Source: Gordonia amicalis NBRC 100051 = JCM 11271 (GTDB lineage: Bacteria; Actinomycetota; Actinomycetes; Mycobacteriales; Mycobacteriaceae). Taken from it: a stretch of DNA of 64,000 bases. Shown one piece after another: positions 53,789 through 62,449 of the stretch (the first letter of the stretch is position 1; each line of letters opens with the position of its first letter). The DNA is taken from assembly GCF_000332995.1 (NCBI RefSeq), contig NZ_BANS01000015.1:124001-188000 (forward strand). The letters are read 5' to 3'. The notes beneath the pieces are model-generated. The model worked only from the letters and a program-made list of their open reading frames with translations. It had not been told where the DNA came from and did no database searches. Both the position numbers and the translations under genes were made by a program.

Positions 53789-54955
53789 GTGCTGAGTCCC
53801 TACGACGAGCTGCCCGTGCATCAGACGTCGCAACCGTTGTCGGTGGTGAGTGACACCAACACCGGCTTCGACGACGGGTACTACTTCGGTGCATTCTCCG
53901 CGGAGGCGAAGACCTTCTGCTTCCAGGGTCTGCGCATCTCTCCGAATACCGATCTGATCGGGGGATATGTCGGTCTGAACCGGGATGGCCTCCAGCGCAC
54001 CGTGCGATTCAGTCGCACGTGGCGGGAGAAGTGCGAACTCGAGGTCGGGCCGTATCGCGTCACCGTGGTGGAGCCATACCGCCACATCCGGTTGGAGCTC
54101 GCGCCGAACGAATCCGGTCTGTCGTGTTCGCTCGACTGGTTCGGCATGTCGCCGGCCTATCTCGAGGCGCATCACCTCGCGACCAATCGGGGACGCCCGA
54201 CCACCGACCAGTCCCGCTACTCGCAGCCGGGAACGGTGGAGGGGTGGATCGAACTCGACGGTGAACGGATCGAGGTGGGCGGGCCGAATTGGTATGGGAG
54301 CCGCGATCACTCATGGGGTGTCTACTTCGAGCGCCCGCCCATCGCCCCGAATCCGCAGCTCCTTCCTCCTCCCGCGCCGGAAGGTGTTCCGCGATCGCTG
54401 CGGTTCTGGACCCTGTTCGGGTCGGGGGATCTCTCCGGTTTCTACGCCATCCACGAGGACGCCCGGGGGCGTCAGGTGCCCATGAACGACACTTTCGGAA
54501 CCCCCTTCGAAGGCCGGCTCGTCGTCGGATGGGACCAGGAGACCTACGAGTTGGTCAGCGGGCGTTGTGAACTCGAGCTGGTGCCGGGTACCCGGCTCCT
54601 GCGTCGAGGTCGAGTGATCCTGCACGACGCCGACGACGGCGAGTGGGTGCAGGAAGTGGAACCTGCTTGCCCGCCGTGGATCACCTCGACGATCGGATAC
54701 CAGGCCGGTTCCTGGAGGGACGGAGGCTCGATGCGGACCTACCACGGACCGGGGGTCTCGCTCGAGTGGGACGACGTGGACGCACGGGACCAGCCGTTCG
54801 ACCATGTCCGCCATGACGGCGTCGTCCAACGGGATCTCATTGGGAAGAAATACCTGGTGCGCACCAGGACAATTGCCCCGGACGGGCGCGAGTGGTCGGG
54901 CGCGGGTCAGACCGAACTGTTCCTCGATGGCCCCTATGCGCCACTCGGCCTATAG
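53789..54955 (+). CDS. CrtC/AttH-like (DUF7064-type) protein of unknown function
   Basis: A 388-residue soluble protein with the pattern of the carotenoid 1,2-hydratase/AttH-like lipocalin-related fold: a first beta-rich domain (DGYYFGAFSAEAKTFCFQGL, LSCSLDWFGMSPAYLEAHH) and the hallmark NWYGSRDHSWGVYFERPP near residue 170. No signal peptide. Relatives are found beside lipid, steroid or polyketide genes but few have known activity. GTG start after AGGAGGAAATTC. It stands alone between two copies of a 19-base repeat and close to an AT-rich spacer, suggesting local insertion. Function unknown. Confidence 0.7.
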   Translation: MLSPYDELPVHQTSQPLSVVSDTNTGFDDGYYFGAFSAEAKTFCFQGLRISPNTDLIGGYVGLNRDGLQRTVRFSRTWREKCELEVGPYRVTVVEPYRHIRLELAPNESGLSCSLDWFGMSPAYLEAHHLATNRGRPTTDQSRYSQPGTVEGWIELDGERIEVGGPNWYGSRDHSWGVYFERPPIAPNPQLLPPPAPEGVPRSLRFWTLFGSGDLSGFYAIHEDARGRQVPMNDTFGTPFEGRLVVGWDQETYELVSGRCELELVPGTRLLRRGRVILHDADDGEWVQEVEPACPPWITSTIGYQAGSWRDGGSMRTYHGPGVSLEWDDVDARDQPFDHVRHDGVVQRDLIGKKYLVRTRTIAPDGREWSGAGQTELFLDGPYAPLGL

Positions 54956-55015
54956 GTCAACGGAGCCTCATGTCGATAGGTCATAACTACCGATAAATCG
55001 ACTTCAGTGGTGTGC

Positions 55016-55034
55016 TCATGCCGTGAGTGTGGCT
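55016..55034. repeat. 19-base direct repeat, right copy
   Basis: TCATGCCGTGAGTGTGGCT, one mismatch from the copy at 53582-53600, 1.43 kb away. Confidence 0.6.
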
Positions 55035-55082
55035 GTGAACGAACGACCAACTGCCGGCGGCGAGCGCGTGACTCGTGGGCGC

Positions 55083-56087
55083 TCAGTCGAGCGCGGCGAC
55101 CGGCGAGATCGCCGGGGCGAGGTGTCCGAGGGTGCTCAGCGACACGGCGCGACTCGGTGCCAGCGAGGCGACGATCAGCTCATCGGCGTCGGCATGTCCG
55201 GCGAACCAGCTCAGGTACTTCCGCACCTCGTCGGGCGTCCCGACACCGGCGTAGGTGAGCATCTCGTCGATCTGCCGGCCCTGAGGCATCGAGAGCACGG
55301 CGTCGGCTTCCTCGTCGGTGAAGGTCCGTCCGCGACCGTAGAGCAACGAGACACGCTGGCGCCGGGCGACCTGCAGTTGCTCCTGAGCGACATCCGGGTC
55401 GTCGTCGGCGATCACACCGACGCCGGCGATCACGTACGGTTCGGCGAGGACCTCCGACGGCCGGAACTCGCGGCGGTACAACTCGACTGCCTGAGTCAGT
55501 GCCTGCGGAGCGAAGTGCGACGCAAAGGCGTAGGGGAGTCCCAGAGCGGCGGCGAGCTGCGCACCGAAAAGGGACGAGCCCAGGATGTAGAGCGGCACAT
55601 GGGTACCGGCGCCCGGCGTCGCGCGCACACCTTCGATACGGGACTCGTCGCCGAGGAACGCCTGCAGTTCGAGAACATCATGCGGGAACCGCTCCGCCGA
55701 TGCGTGCGTGCGACGGAGAGCCTGGAAGGTCTGCTGGTCGCTGCCCGGCGCGCGGCCGAGTCCGAGGTCGATGCGGCCGGGGTGGAGTTCGGCGAGCGTG
55801 CCGAACTGCTCGGCGATGGTGAGCGGGGCGTGGTTGGGCAGCATGACGCCGCCGGCACCCAGGCGGATGGACGAGGTGTGGGCGGCGATGTGCGCGATGA
55901 GCACCGCCGGCGCCGACGACGCGATCGCCGACATGTTGTGGTGTTCGGCGTACCAGATCCGCTTGTATCCCCACTTCTCCGCATGCTGCGCGAGATCGAC
56001 ACTGGCGGCGAGACTTTGCGCGACCGTTTCGTCGCGGCCGACGGTGGCGAGATCCAGGATGGACAGGGGAAGGTGTTGAGCGGTCAC
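55083..56087 (-). CDS. LLM-class flavin-dependent oxidoreductase (luciferase-like, group 1)
   Basis: A 334-residue luciferase-like TIM-barrel: [19 protein letters not shown] at the N-terminus, [45 protein letters not shown] and [13 protein letters not shown], the signature of 'luciferase family group 1' proteins. They use FMNH2 (or F420) for oxygenation or hydride transfer; lack of a clear F420 motif and group-1 pattern favours FMN. GTG 56087 was chosen with GAGGG upstream; the longer frame overlaps the neighbouring gene in antisense. Substrate unknown. Confidence 0.88.
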   Translation of the reverse strand: MTAQHLPLSILDLATVGRDETVAQSLAASVDLAQHAEKWGYKRIWYAEHHNMSAIASSAPAVLIAHIAAHTSSIRLGAGGVMLPNHAPLTIAEQFGTLAELHPGRIDLGLGRAPGSDQQTFQALRRTHASAERFPHDVLELQAFLGDESRIEGVRATPGAGTHVPLYILGSSLFGAQLAAALGLPYAFASHFAPQALTQAVELYRREFRPSEVLAEPYVIAGVGVIADDDPDVAQEQLQVARRQRVSLLYGRGRTFTDEEADAVLSMPQGRQIDEMLTYAGVGTPDEVRKYLSWFAGHADADELIVASLAPSRAVSLSTLGHLAPAISPVAALD

Positions 56088-56190
56088 GTAGTCCCTCAAC
56101 CCGGCGAACCGGTCCGAGTATTCCCGCGCCCGTCTCCGACACGGCTGATCCGAGCCGGTCGACTCCGCCGCCGTGAGGCAGGATAGGGGC

Positions 56191-57027
56191 GTGACCGAAT
56201 CCGATCCCGACCTCTTGATCGACTTCCGCGACGTCGCGATAGTCCGCGGTGGCAAAACGCTTGTCGGCCCGCTGTCCTGGCAGGTCGAGCTGGACGAACG
56301 CTGGGTCATCATCGGCCCGAACGGTGCCGGGAAGACGACCCTGCTGCGCCTCGCCGGTGCGGAGCTCCACCCGACGTCGGGTACGGCTTTCGTGCTGAAC
56401 GAGAAGCTCGGCCGGATCGAGATCCGGGAACTCGCGACTCGGATCGGCGTCGCCAGTCCCGCGCTCGTCGATCGTGTGCCCGACTCCGAGGTCGTCAGCG
56501 ACGTCGTCATCTCGGCTGGTTACGCGGTGCTGGGTCGCTGGCGCGAGGCCTACGACGAGATGGATCGGGACCAGGCGGTCGAGTCGCTGGAGTCGATGGG
56601 CGCCGAGCATCTCGCCGAACGCACCTTCGGCACCCTTTCGGAGGGTGAACGCAAACGTGTGATCATCTCCCGTGCGCTCATGACCGACCCCGAGCTGCTG
56701 CTGCTCGACGAACCGGCCGCCGGTCTCGACCTCGGCGGGCGCGAGGAACTCGTCGATCGCCTCGCCACGCTTGCCGCCGACCCCGACGCTCCGGCCATCG
56801 TGCTGATCACCCATCATGTGGAGGAGATCCCGGAGGGGTTCACGCACGCGCTGATCCTGTCCGAGGGCGGCGTCGTCGCACAGGGCCTGCTCGAAGAGGT
56901 GCTGACCAGCGAGAACCTGACGGCCGCCTTCCGGCAGCAGATCATCCTCGACAAGGTCGACGGACGGTACTTCGCTCGACGCCGTCGCCGCGCGGGCGGT
57001 CACCGTCGAGCAGGAGGCAACCGATGA
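56191..57027 (+). CDS. ABC transporter ATP-binding protein
   Basis: A 278-residue ABC ATPase: Walker [14 protein letters not shown] near residue 48, signature [15 protein letters not shown], Walker [16 protein letters not shown] and the His switch ITHHVEEI. The nearest mycobacterial counterpart is Rv3041c, which lacks a linked permease, as here. It resembles ModF/molybdenum-type stand-alone ATPases; the partner membrane protein is unknown. GTG 56191 chosen because the conserved domain starts soon after. The following NUDIX gene overlaps (ATGA). Confidence 0.9.
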   Translation: MTESDPDLLIDFRDVAIVRGGKTLVGPLSWQVELDERWVIIGPNGAGKTTLLRLAGAELHPTSGTAFVLNEKLGRIEIRELATRIGVASPALVDRVPDSEVVSDVVISAGYAVLGRWREAYDEMDRDQAVESLESMGAEHLAERTFGTLSEGERKRVIISRALMTDPELLLLDEPAAGLDLGGREELVDRLATLAADPDAPAIVLITHHVEEIPEGFTHALILSEGGVVAQGLLEEVLTSENLTAAFRQQIILDKVDGRYFARRRRRAGGHRRAGGNR

Positions 57028-57848
57028 CATCCACCGATCAGGGACCCGAGGTCGTGTCCGCACCGATCCGCGACGCCGCGACGGTGGTTCTGGTCCGGAA
57101 CTCCGCCGACGGCATCGAGGTGTTCCTCCAGCGTCGGGTGAAGCAGATGGCGTTCGCCGGCGGCATGACCGTCTTCCCGGGCGGCGGCGTCGACAAGCGT
57201 GACGCCGGTGCCCACGTGGCCTGGACCGGTCCGGACGCGGCGTGGTGGGCCGACCGGTTCAACACCGACGACGAGCTGGCGCAGGCACTCGTCTGCGCGG
57301 CCGTCCGGGAGACCTTCGAGGAATGCGGCGTCCTGCTCGCGACCACCGCCGACGGTGTCTTCGCCGATCCGGGAGCACTCGCCGACGATCGACAGAGGCT
57401 CGTCGAGAAGTCGCTGTCGTTCGCGGAGTTCCTCACCGCGCGGGGCCTCACCCTGCGCGCCGATCTGCTGAGTCCGCTCGCGCACTGGATCACCCCGGTC
57501 AACGAGAAGCGCCGCTACGACACCCGCTTCTTCCTCGCCGCCATGCCCGAAGGGCAGGAGGCCGACGCCGAGACCACCGAGGCCGAGGTGGCGCGCTGGG
57601 TCAACGCCCGAGGCGCGATCGACTCGTGGGCCGACGGCAAGCACTTCCTGATGCCGCCGACCTGGGCGCAGCTGCACTACGTCAGTGGCTTCGCGACCGT
57701 CGACGAACTGCTGGCCGCCGCCCGGGCCATCGAATGCATACTCCCCGACACCACCCCGGGCGCCGGTCTCTCCGGCCTCGGTTTCCCGGGCTCCGACGAG
57801 TACTTCCGCACGCTCGGCGACCAGACGCCGCCCGACATCACTCTCTGA
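57024..57848 (+). CDS. NUDIX hydrolase (Rv3040c-type)
   Basis: A 274-residue NUDIX-fold protein in which the NUDIX box is split by an insert: MTVFPGGGVDKRDAG at residues 47-61 and AAVRETFEECGVLLA near 92. This long form (NUDT19-like) may hydrolyse CoA or other diphosphates. ATG 57024 overlaps the ABC ATPase stop. Gene order serB2, ABC ATPase, NUDIX, echA17 is the mycobacterial one, interrupted here by several inserted genes. Confidence 0.88.
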   Translation: MTSTDQGPEVVSAPIRDAATVVLVRNSADGIEVFLQRRVKQMAFAGGMTVFPGGGVDKRDAGAHVAWTGPDAAWWADRFNTDDELAQALVCAAVRETFEECGVLLATTADGVFADPGALADDRQRLVEKSLSFAEFLTARGLTLRADLLSPLAHWITPVNEKRRYDTRFFLAAMPEGQEADAETTEAEVARWVNARGAIDSWADGKHFLMPPTWAQLHYVSGFATVDELLAAARAIECILPDTTPGAGLSGLGFPGSDEYFRTLGDQTPPDITL

Positions 57849-57852
57849 CGGA

Positions 57853-58839
57853 TCACTGCTCGTCGAGGTCGACTGCCTCCACAGAGTCCTCGTCCTCGCC
57901 GATGTCCTCGCGATCAGCCCATTCGAGCAGCGTGTCGAGACGGTGGGCGACGTCGTCGATCTCGGCGTGCAGATCGCCTAGTTCGGCGAACCGTGCGGGC
58001 ACGGTGGCGATCGTGAAGTCGTCGGGTGCGATGTCGTCGATCTCGTCCCAGCGCACCGGCGTCGACACCGTCGCGCGCTGGTTGCCGCGTACCGAATAGG
58101 CCGACGCCATAGTGTGGTCGCGCGTGTTCTGGTTGTAATCCACGAAGACGGCGGCCGGGTCGCGGTCCTTACGCCACCACGTCGTCGTCACGTCCTTCGG
58201 GGCCCGGCGTTCCACCTCGCGGGCGAAGGCGAGGGCGGCGCGCCGGACTTGCGGAAAGCCCCATTCGGGTGCGATCCGCACGTAGATGTGGAGACCGCGC
58301 CCGCCCGACGTCTTCGGGAAACCGCGCATGCCGAGTTCGTCGAGAACCTCCGCGACCACGTGTGACACCCGCTGGATGCGCGAGAACGGGCAGTCGGGCA
58401 TCGGATCGAGGTCGATGCGCCACTCGTCGGGGGATTCGGGGTCGGCGCGGCGCGAGTTCCAGGGATGGAACTCGACCGTCGACATCTGCACGGCCCAGAT
58501 CACCGACGCCAGCTCGGTCACGCACAGTTCGTCCGCGGTCCGTCCGTAGCGGGGGAAGTAGATCTCGGTGGTCTCCAGCCAGTCGGGTGCGCCGGCCGGG
58601 ACACGCTTCTGATGTACCTTGTTGCCGCTGACGCCCTTGGGGAAGCGGTGCAGCATGCACGGGCGGTCGCGCAGCGCCCGCACGATGCCGTCACCCACCG
58701 ACAGGTAATACTCCGCGAGGTCGCGTTTGGTCTCGCCGCGTTCGGTGAAATAGATGCGGTCCGGACTCGACAGGCGGACCGTTCGGTCGCCCACCCGCAG
58801 CTCGATCGGCTCACCTGCGGAACCCGCACCCTTCGCCAT
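57853..58839 (-). CDS. LigD-type polymerase/primase domain protein (NHEJ PolDom)
   Basis: A 328-residue stand-alone archaeo-eukaryotic primase-type polymerase. Motifs are WRIDLDPMPDCPF (catalytic Asp pair), TSGGRGLHIYVRI (SxGxGxH-like) and FVDYNQNTRDHTMASAYSVRG, ending ATVSTPVRWDE. It is equivalent to the polymerase domain of LigD without ligase or nuclease; such single-domain proteins (PolD1/PolD2 in mycobacteria) have gap-filling and primase activity. ATG 58839 was preferred to the upstream start. No ku or lig gene is adjacent. Confidence 0.92.
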   Translation of the reverse strand: MAKGAGSAGEPIELRVGDRTVRLSSPDRIYFTERGETKRDLAEYYLSVGDGIVRALRDRPCMLHRFPKGVSGNKVHQKRVPAGAPDWLETTEIYFPRYGRTADELCVTELASVIWAVQMSTVEFHPWNSRRADPESPDEWRIDLDPMPDCPFSRIQRVSHVVAEVLDELGMRGFPKTSGGRGLHIYVRIAPEWGFPQVRRAALAFAREVERRAPKDVTTTWWRKDRDPAAVFVDYNQNTRDHTMASAYSVRGNQRATVSTPVRWDEIDDIAPDDFTIATVPARFAELGDLHAEIDDVAHRLDTLLEWADREDIGEDEDSVEAVDLDEQ

Positions 58840-58903
58840 GCGCCCACTGTAAGGCGCAACCGCGCGTGAGCGGGGTTGTCCGGCCTGGGACACCGGGCCG
58901 ACT

Positions 58904-58919
58904 TACCAGACGGTAGCCT
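58904..58919 (+). promoter_or_regulatory. Operator-like palindrome and -10 element of echA17
   Basis: TACCAGACGGTA (58904-58915) resembles the TACCGGCCGGTA site before fadD6 and overlaps TAGCCT (58914-58919), a -10 element six bases before the ATG. Repressor binding there would block a leaderless transcript. Confidence 0.5.
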
Positions 58920-58925
58920 TCGAGG

Positions 58926-59714
58926 ATGCCTGAGTTCGTGACACTCGAGACGTCCGACGACCATCCCGGCGTGGGCACCATCCTCCTGGCCCGCCCGCCG
59001 ATGAACGCGTTGAGCCGCCAGGTGCAGGCCGAACTGGCCGCAGCCGCCGAGGAGGCGACACTGCGCGACGACATCAAGGCCGTCGTCGTCTACGGCGGAC
59101 CCAAGGTCCTCGCCGCCGGCGCCGACATCAAGGAGATGAACGACCTCACCTACGCAGAGATGAGCAAGGTCGCCGGTCGCCTGCAACGCGACCTGGGCGC
59201 CATCGCCTCGATCCCGAAGCCGACGGTCGCGGCCATCACCGGTTACGCACTGGGCGGCGGCCTCGAAGTCGCACTCGGTGCCGACCGCCGGATCGCCGGC
59301 GACAACGCGAAGCTCGGTGTGCCCGAGGTCCTGCTGGGCCTCATACCCGGTGGCGGCGGCACGCAGCGTCTCGCGCGGCTCATCGGCCCGGCCAAGGCCA
59401 AGGACCTCATCTTCACGGGCCGTTTCGTCGGTGCGGAGGAAGCACTCGCCATCGGTCTGGTCGACGAGGTCGTCGCCCCCGACGAGGTCTACAACGCCGC
59501 CCTCGCCTGGGCGGGACAGTTCACCGACGCCGCGTCGGTTGCCATCGCCGCCGCCAAGAAGGCTGTCGACCAGGGCCTCGGCGTCGACCTCGACACCGGC
59601 CTCAAGATCGAGGAACAGCTCTTCGCCGCGCTGTTCGCCACCGACGACCGTGCCATCGGCATGAAGTCGTTCGTGGAAAACGGCCCCGGCAAGGCGAAGT
59701 TCACCGGGCGCTGA
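58926..59714 (+). CDS. echA17: Enoyl-CoA hydratase
   Basis: A 262-residue crotonase-fold enzyme: AAGADIKEMNDL forms the first oxyanion-hole strand, GYALGGGLEVALGADRRIAG the second, with catalytic glutamates in GGGLEVAL (about 110) and VPEVLLGLIPGGGG (about 130). It hydrates 2-enoyl-CoA in fatty acid degradation. Naming follows the conserved order NUDIX - echA17 - methyltransferase. ATG six bases after TAGCCT. The stop codon lies inside a 20-base repeat that is duplicated just downstream. Confidence 0.92.
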   Translation: MPEFVTLETSDDHPGVGTILLARPPMNALSRQVQAELAAAAEEATLRDDIKAVVVYGGPKVLAAGADIKEMNDLTYAEMSKVAGRLQRDLGAIASIPKPTVAAITGYALGGGLEVALGADRRIAGDNAKLGVPEVLLGLIPGGGGTQRLARLIGPAKAKDLIFTGRFVGAEEALAIGLVDEVVAPDEVYNAALAWAGQFTDAASVAIAAAKKAVDQGLGVDLDTGLKIEEQLFAALFATDDRAIGMKSFVENGPGKAKFTGR

Positions 59715-59752
59715 GCGAAGCGAACTCCATAGGGGCGCTGAGCGAAGCGAAC
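59706..59752. repeat. Tandem 20-base repeat across the echA17 stop
   Basis: GGGCGCTGAGCGAAGCGAAC at 59706-59725 and again at 59733-59752. The first copy contains the echA17 stop codon. The core GAGCGAAGCGA also occurs inverted near 22751-22764, so it may be a dispersed repeat of this genome. Confidence 0.7.
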
Positions 59753-59821
59753 CTCACCGGGGCCGACCACGGCCCCACAACGACATCAGCAGTGACCGAC
59801 CCACGCGACAAGGAAGCGATC

Positions 59822-60796
59822 ATGACCACCGACGCCACTCCGGGTATCGATCCGGCGCCGAATCCGCATGCCACCGAGGAGCAGGTGCAGGCCGCACTCA
59901 AAGACACCAAACTCGCCCAGGTGCTGTACCACGACTGGGAGGCCGAGACCTACGACGAGAAGTGGTCGATCAGCTTCGACGAACGCTGCATCGATTACGC
60001 GCGTGGCCGTTTCGACGCCATCGCCGCCGACGAGCCACTGCCGTACGGGCGGGCGATGGAACTCGGTTGCGGCACCGGCTTCTTCCTGCTGAACCTCATG
60101 CAGTCCGGTGTCGCCGAGAAGGGTTCGGTCACCGACCTGTCGCCGGGCATGGTCAAGGTCGCGCTGCGCAACGCCGAGAATCTGGGCCTCGACGTCGACG
60201 GCCGGGTCGCCGACGCGGAGAAGATCCCCTACGACGACAACACCTTCGACCTCGTCGTCGGACATGCTGTGCTGCACCACATCCCGGATGTCGAGCAGGC
60301 GCTGCGCGAGGTACTCCGGGTGCTCAAGCCGGGCGGCCGGTTCGTGTTCGCCGGTGAGCCGTCGACCATCGGCGACTTCTACGCACGCTGGATGAGCCGC
60401 GCGACGTGGTTCGCCACCACCAACGTCACCAAGTTCGGTCCGCTCAAGAGCTGGCGGCGCCCGCAGGAGGAGCTGGACGAGTCCTCGCGCGCCGCGGCGC
60501 TCGAGGCCGTCGTCGACATCCACACCTTCGATCCCGACGAGCTGGCCGGCATCGCCCGTTCCGCCGGTGCGGCCAAGGTCTCCACCGCCACCGAGGAACT
60601 GGCCGCGGCGATGCTCGGCTGGCCGGTCCGCACCTTCGAGGCCGCTGTCCCGCCGGAGAAGCTCGGCTGGGGCTGGGCGCGGTTCGCCTTCGGCGGCTGG
60701 AAGCGTCTCACCTGGCTCGACGAGAACGTCCTGCGCAAGGTCGTGCCGCCGAAGTTCTTCTACAACGTGGTCGTCACCGGCACCAAGCCGGAGTAA
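59822..60796 (+). CDS. Class I SAM-dependent methyltransferase
   Basis: About 324 residues. SAM-binding motif I is AMELGCGTGFFLLNLM near residue 80, with DLSPGMVKVALRNAE and FDLVVGHAVLHHIPDVEQALREVLRVLKPGGRF (quoted by parts: HAVLHHIPDVEQAL, VLKPGGRFVFAGE). Counterpart of mycobacterial Rv3038c beside echA17. Substrate unknown. ATG 59822 with AAGGAAG upstream is preferred; GTG 59792 in frame is possible. Confidence 0.9.
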   Translation: MTTDATPGIDPAPNPHATEEQVQAALKDTKLAQVLYHDWEAETYDEKWSISFDERCIDYARGRFDAIAADEPLPYGRAMELGCGTGFFLLNLMQSGVAEKGSVTDLSPGMVKVALRNAENLGLDVDGRVADAEKIPYDDNTFDLVVGHAVLHHIPDVEQALREVLRVLKPGGRFVFAGEPSTIGDFYARWMSRATWFATTNVTKFGPLKSWRRPQEELDESSRAAALEAVVDIHTFDPDELAGIARSAGAAKVSTATEELAAAMLGWPVRTFEAAVPPEKLGWGWARFAFGGWKRLTWLDENVLRKVVPPKFFYNVVVTGTKPE

Positions 60797-60875
60797 CCGG
60801 ACCACGATGTAGAAAGCGTGGGGCCATAGCGCGCATTCTCGCTACCGATCGGCTCGCCTCGTGCCACCATGGGCT

Positions 60876-61133
60876 ATGGCCACGCTCCTCACATCCGACG
60901 AGTTCGACCTCCGATTGCTCTTCGCCGAGCCGGTGGCGGAGGTGAAGAAGTTCCTCCGGGAAGTCGTCGACAAGCGGGAACCGATCGCGCTCGAGGTCGA
61001 GGGCACGGCCCACTTCCTGAATCTCGGCAACGTCAAACACTTCACGCTGGTCGACCAGGATCCCGGCGACGAGTCGCTGGGCACCGATGACGGCAAGACG
61101 GTGGTGCTGGCGATCTCCGAGGTGCGCGGGTAG
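60876..61133 (+). CDS. Conserved small protein of unknown function
   Basis: An 85-residue acidic protein: begins MATLLTSDEFDLRLLF, contains VKKFLREVVDKREPIALEVEG and ends VVLAISEVRG. No known domain is recognised; predicted alpha/beta with a central amphipathic helix. Codon-position bias fits coding sequence. It lies between two methyltransferase genes in the same direction and may be co-transcribed with them. Confidence 0.6.
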   Translation: MATLLTSDEFDLRLLFAEPVAEVKKFLREVVDKREPIALEVEGTAHFLNLGNVKHFTLVDQDPGDESLGTDDGKTVVLAISEVRG

Positions 61134-61189
61134 CGCCGACGAAACCTCGCCGCGGGAACCCGTGCGGGCGACGGTAGCCTGCAAGGATC

Positions 61190-62389
61190 ATGGGCTATTC
61201 CTTCAGTCTCGAGGACGTCGGCTTCCTGCGGTCGCGGCACGGCGAGAAGGCGCTGGAAACGGTGTCGGGTCTCGCGCTCACGTCGTCGTCGATGCTGTCC
61301 GACATCACCGAGGTCCGCAGCCGGTATGCACCGCACGACGCCGCGTTGATCGAGACCGTGCGCTGTCGTCGGCGGGCGACGACGAAACTGCGGGATCCCG
61401 CCGAGCTGTTGCTCACCGACGACGCCCTGCAACAGGCGACCGCCTCGGTGGTTGCCGAACACCGCGCCGCCGAGATCGCCGGCCGTTTCCCGGCGGCGGT
61501 CGTCCACGACATGACCTGCTCGATCGGGGCCGAGCTCCGAGAACTGGTGCGCGCCAGCGGGATCTCGGGTGTTATCGGCAGCGACCTCGACCGGGTCCGG
61601 CTCGCGATGGCACGCCACAACGTACCCGACGCGACGCTCCTGGTCGCCGACGCGCTGACCCCGACCTCGAGTGCCGACGTCTTGCTCGCCGACCCGGCCC
61701 GCCGATCCGACGCCGGCCGGATCTTCCGGCTCGACCAGCTGACCCCGCCGCTCCTCGAACTGCTCGCCACCTATGCCGGTCGCGTGCTCATCGTGAAATG
61801 TGCTCCCGGACTGGATCATCAGATGCTGCGCAACAGGTTCGGTTTCGACGGTGAGGTCCAGGTGACCTCGCTCGACGGCGGCGTCCGGGAAGCCTGCCTG
61901 TGGTCGGGGCCGGGGATCGAGACCCGACGCCGGGCAACCGTGCTGCGCACGCGACCCGACGGGTCGGTGTCGCAGTTCGAGATCACCGACCACGAGGACG
62001 ACGAGGTGCCGGCCGGCGCGGCGGGGGAGTGGATCGTCGATCCGGACGGCGCCATCGTGCGGGCCGGACTCGTCAAGCATTACGCGCACCGTTTCGGTCT
62101 CTGGCAGCTCGACCCGCAGATCGCCTATCTGACCGGCGATTCGGTGCCGGCCGGGGCACGTGGCTTCCGGGTGATCGAGCAGGTCGGCGTGACCGAGAAG
62201 ATCCTCCGCAAGGCTCTGGCCGCCCATGATTGCGGACCGCTCGAGATCCTCGTCCGCGGGCTCGACGTCGACCCCGACCAGCTCCGCAAGAAACTCAAAC
62301 CCAGGGGTGATCGCCCACTGTCGGTGGTGCTCACCCGGATCGGACGCAAGGGGACCGCGTTCATCTGCGAACCGGGTGTGCGCTTCTGA
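61190..62389 (+). CDS. THUMP-like class I SAM-dependent methyltransferase
   Basis: A 399-residue protein: N-terminal FSLEDVGFLRSRHGEKAL, SAM-binding VVHDMTCSIGAELRELV near 105-120, VIGSDLDRVRLAMARHN, and an active-site-like LLADPARRSDAGRIF; the C-terminal domain is THUMP-like (GFRVIEQVGVTEKILRKAL). It matches Rv3037c. Related enzymes modify rRNA or tRNA, but the target here is unknown. A TAGCCT element lies nine bases before the ATG, suggesting its own, near-leaderless promoter. Confidence 0.88.
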   Translation: MGYSFSLEDVGFLRSRHGEKALETVSGLALTSSSMLSDITEVRSRYAPHDAALIETVRCRRRATTKLRDPAELLLTDDALQQATASVVAEHRAAEIAGRFPAAVVHDMTCSIGAELRELVRASGISGVIGSDLDRVRLAMARHNVPDATLLVADALTPTSSADVLLADPARRSDAGRIFRLDQLTPPLLELLATYAGRVLIVKCAPGLDHQMLRNRFGFDGEVQVTSLDGGVREACLWSGPGIETRRRATVLRTRPDGSVSQFEITDHEDDEVPAGAAGEWIVDPDGAIVRAGLVKHYAHRFGLWQLDPQIAYLTGDSVPAGARGFRVIEQVGVTEKILRKALAAHDCGPLEILVRGLDVDPDQLRKKLKPRGDRPLSVVLTRIGRKGTAFICEPGVRF

Positions 62390-62394
62390 GGGGT

Positions 62395-62449
62395 CCGGTT
62401 GTAAACCGGAGCTTGACACGCCAGCTCTTGTAAACCTAGTCTTTACAAG
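62395..62449 (+). promoter_or_regulatory. Promoter and operator of the HTH-DUF3887 gene
   Basis: TTGACA (62413-62418), 18-base spacer, TAGTCT (62437-62442), then six bases to GTG 62449: a near-consensus leaderless promoter. CTTGTAAA-N7-TTTACAAG (62427-62449) covers the -10 and start, and CCGGTT-GTA-AACCGG (62395-62409) lies upstream of -35; both share TTGTAAACC. Confidence 0.65.
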
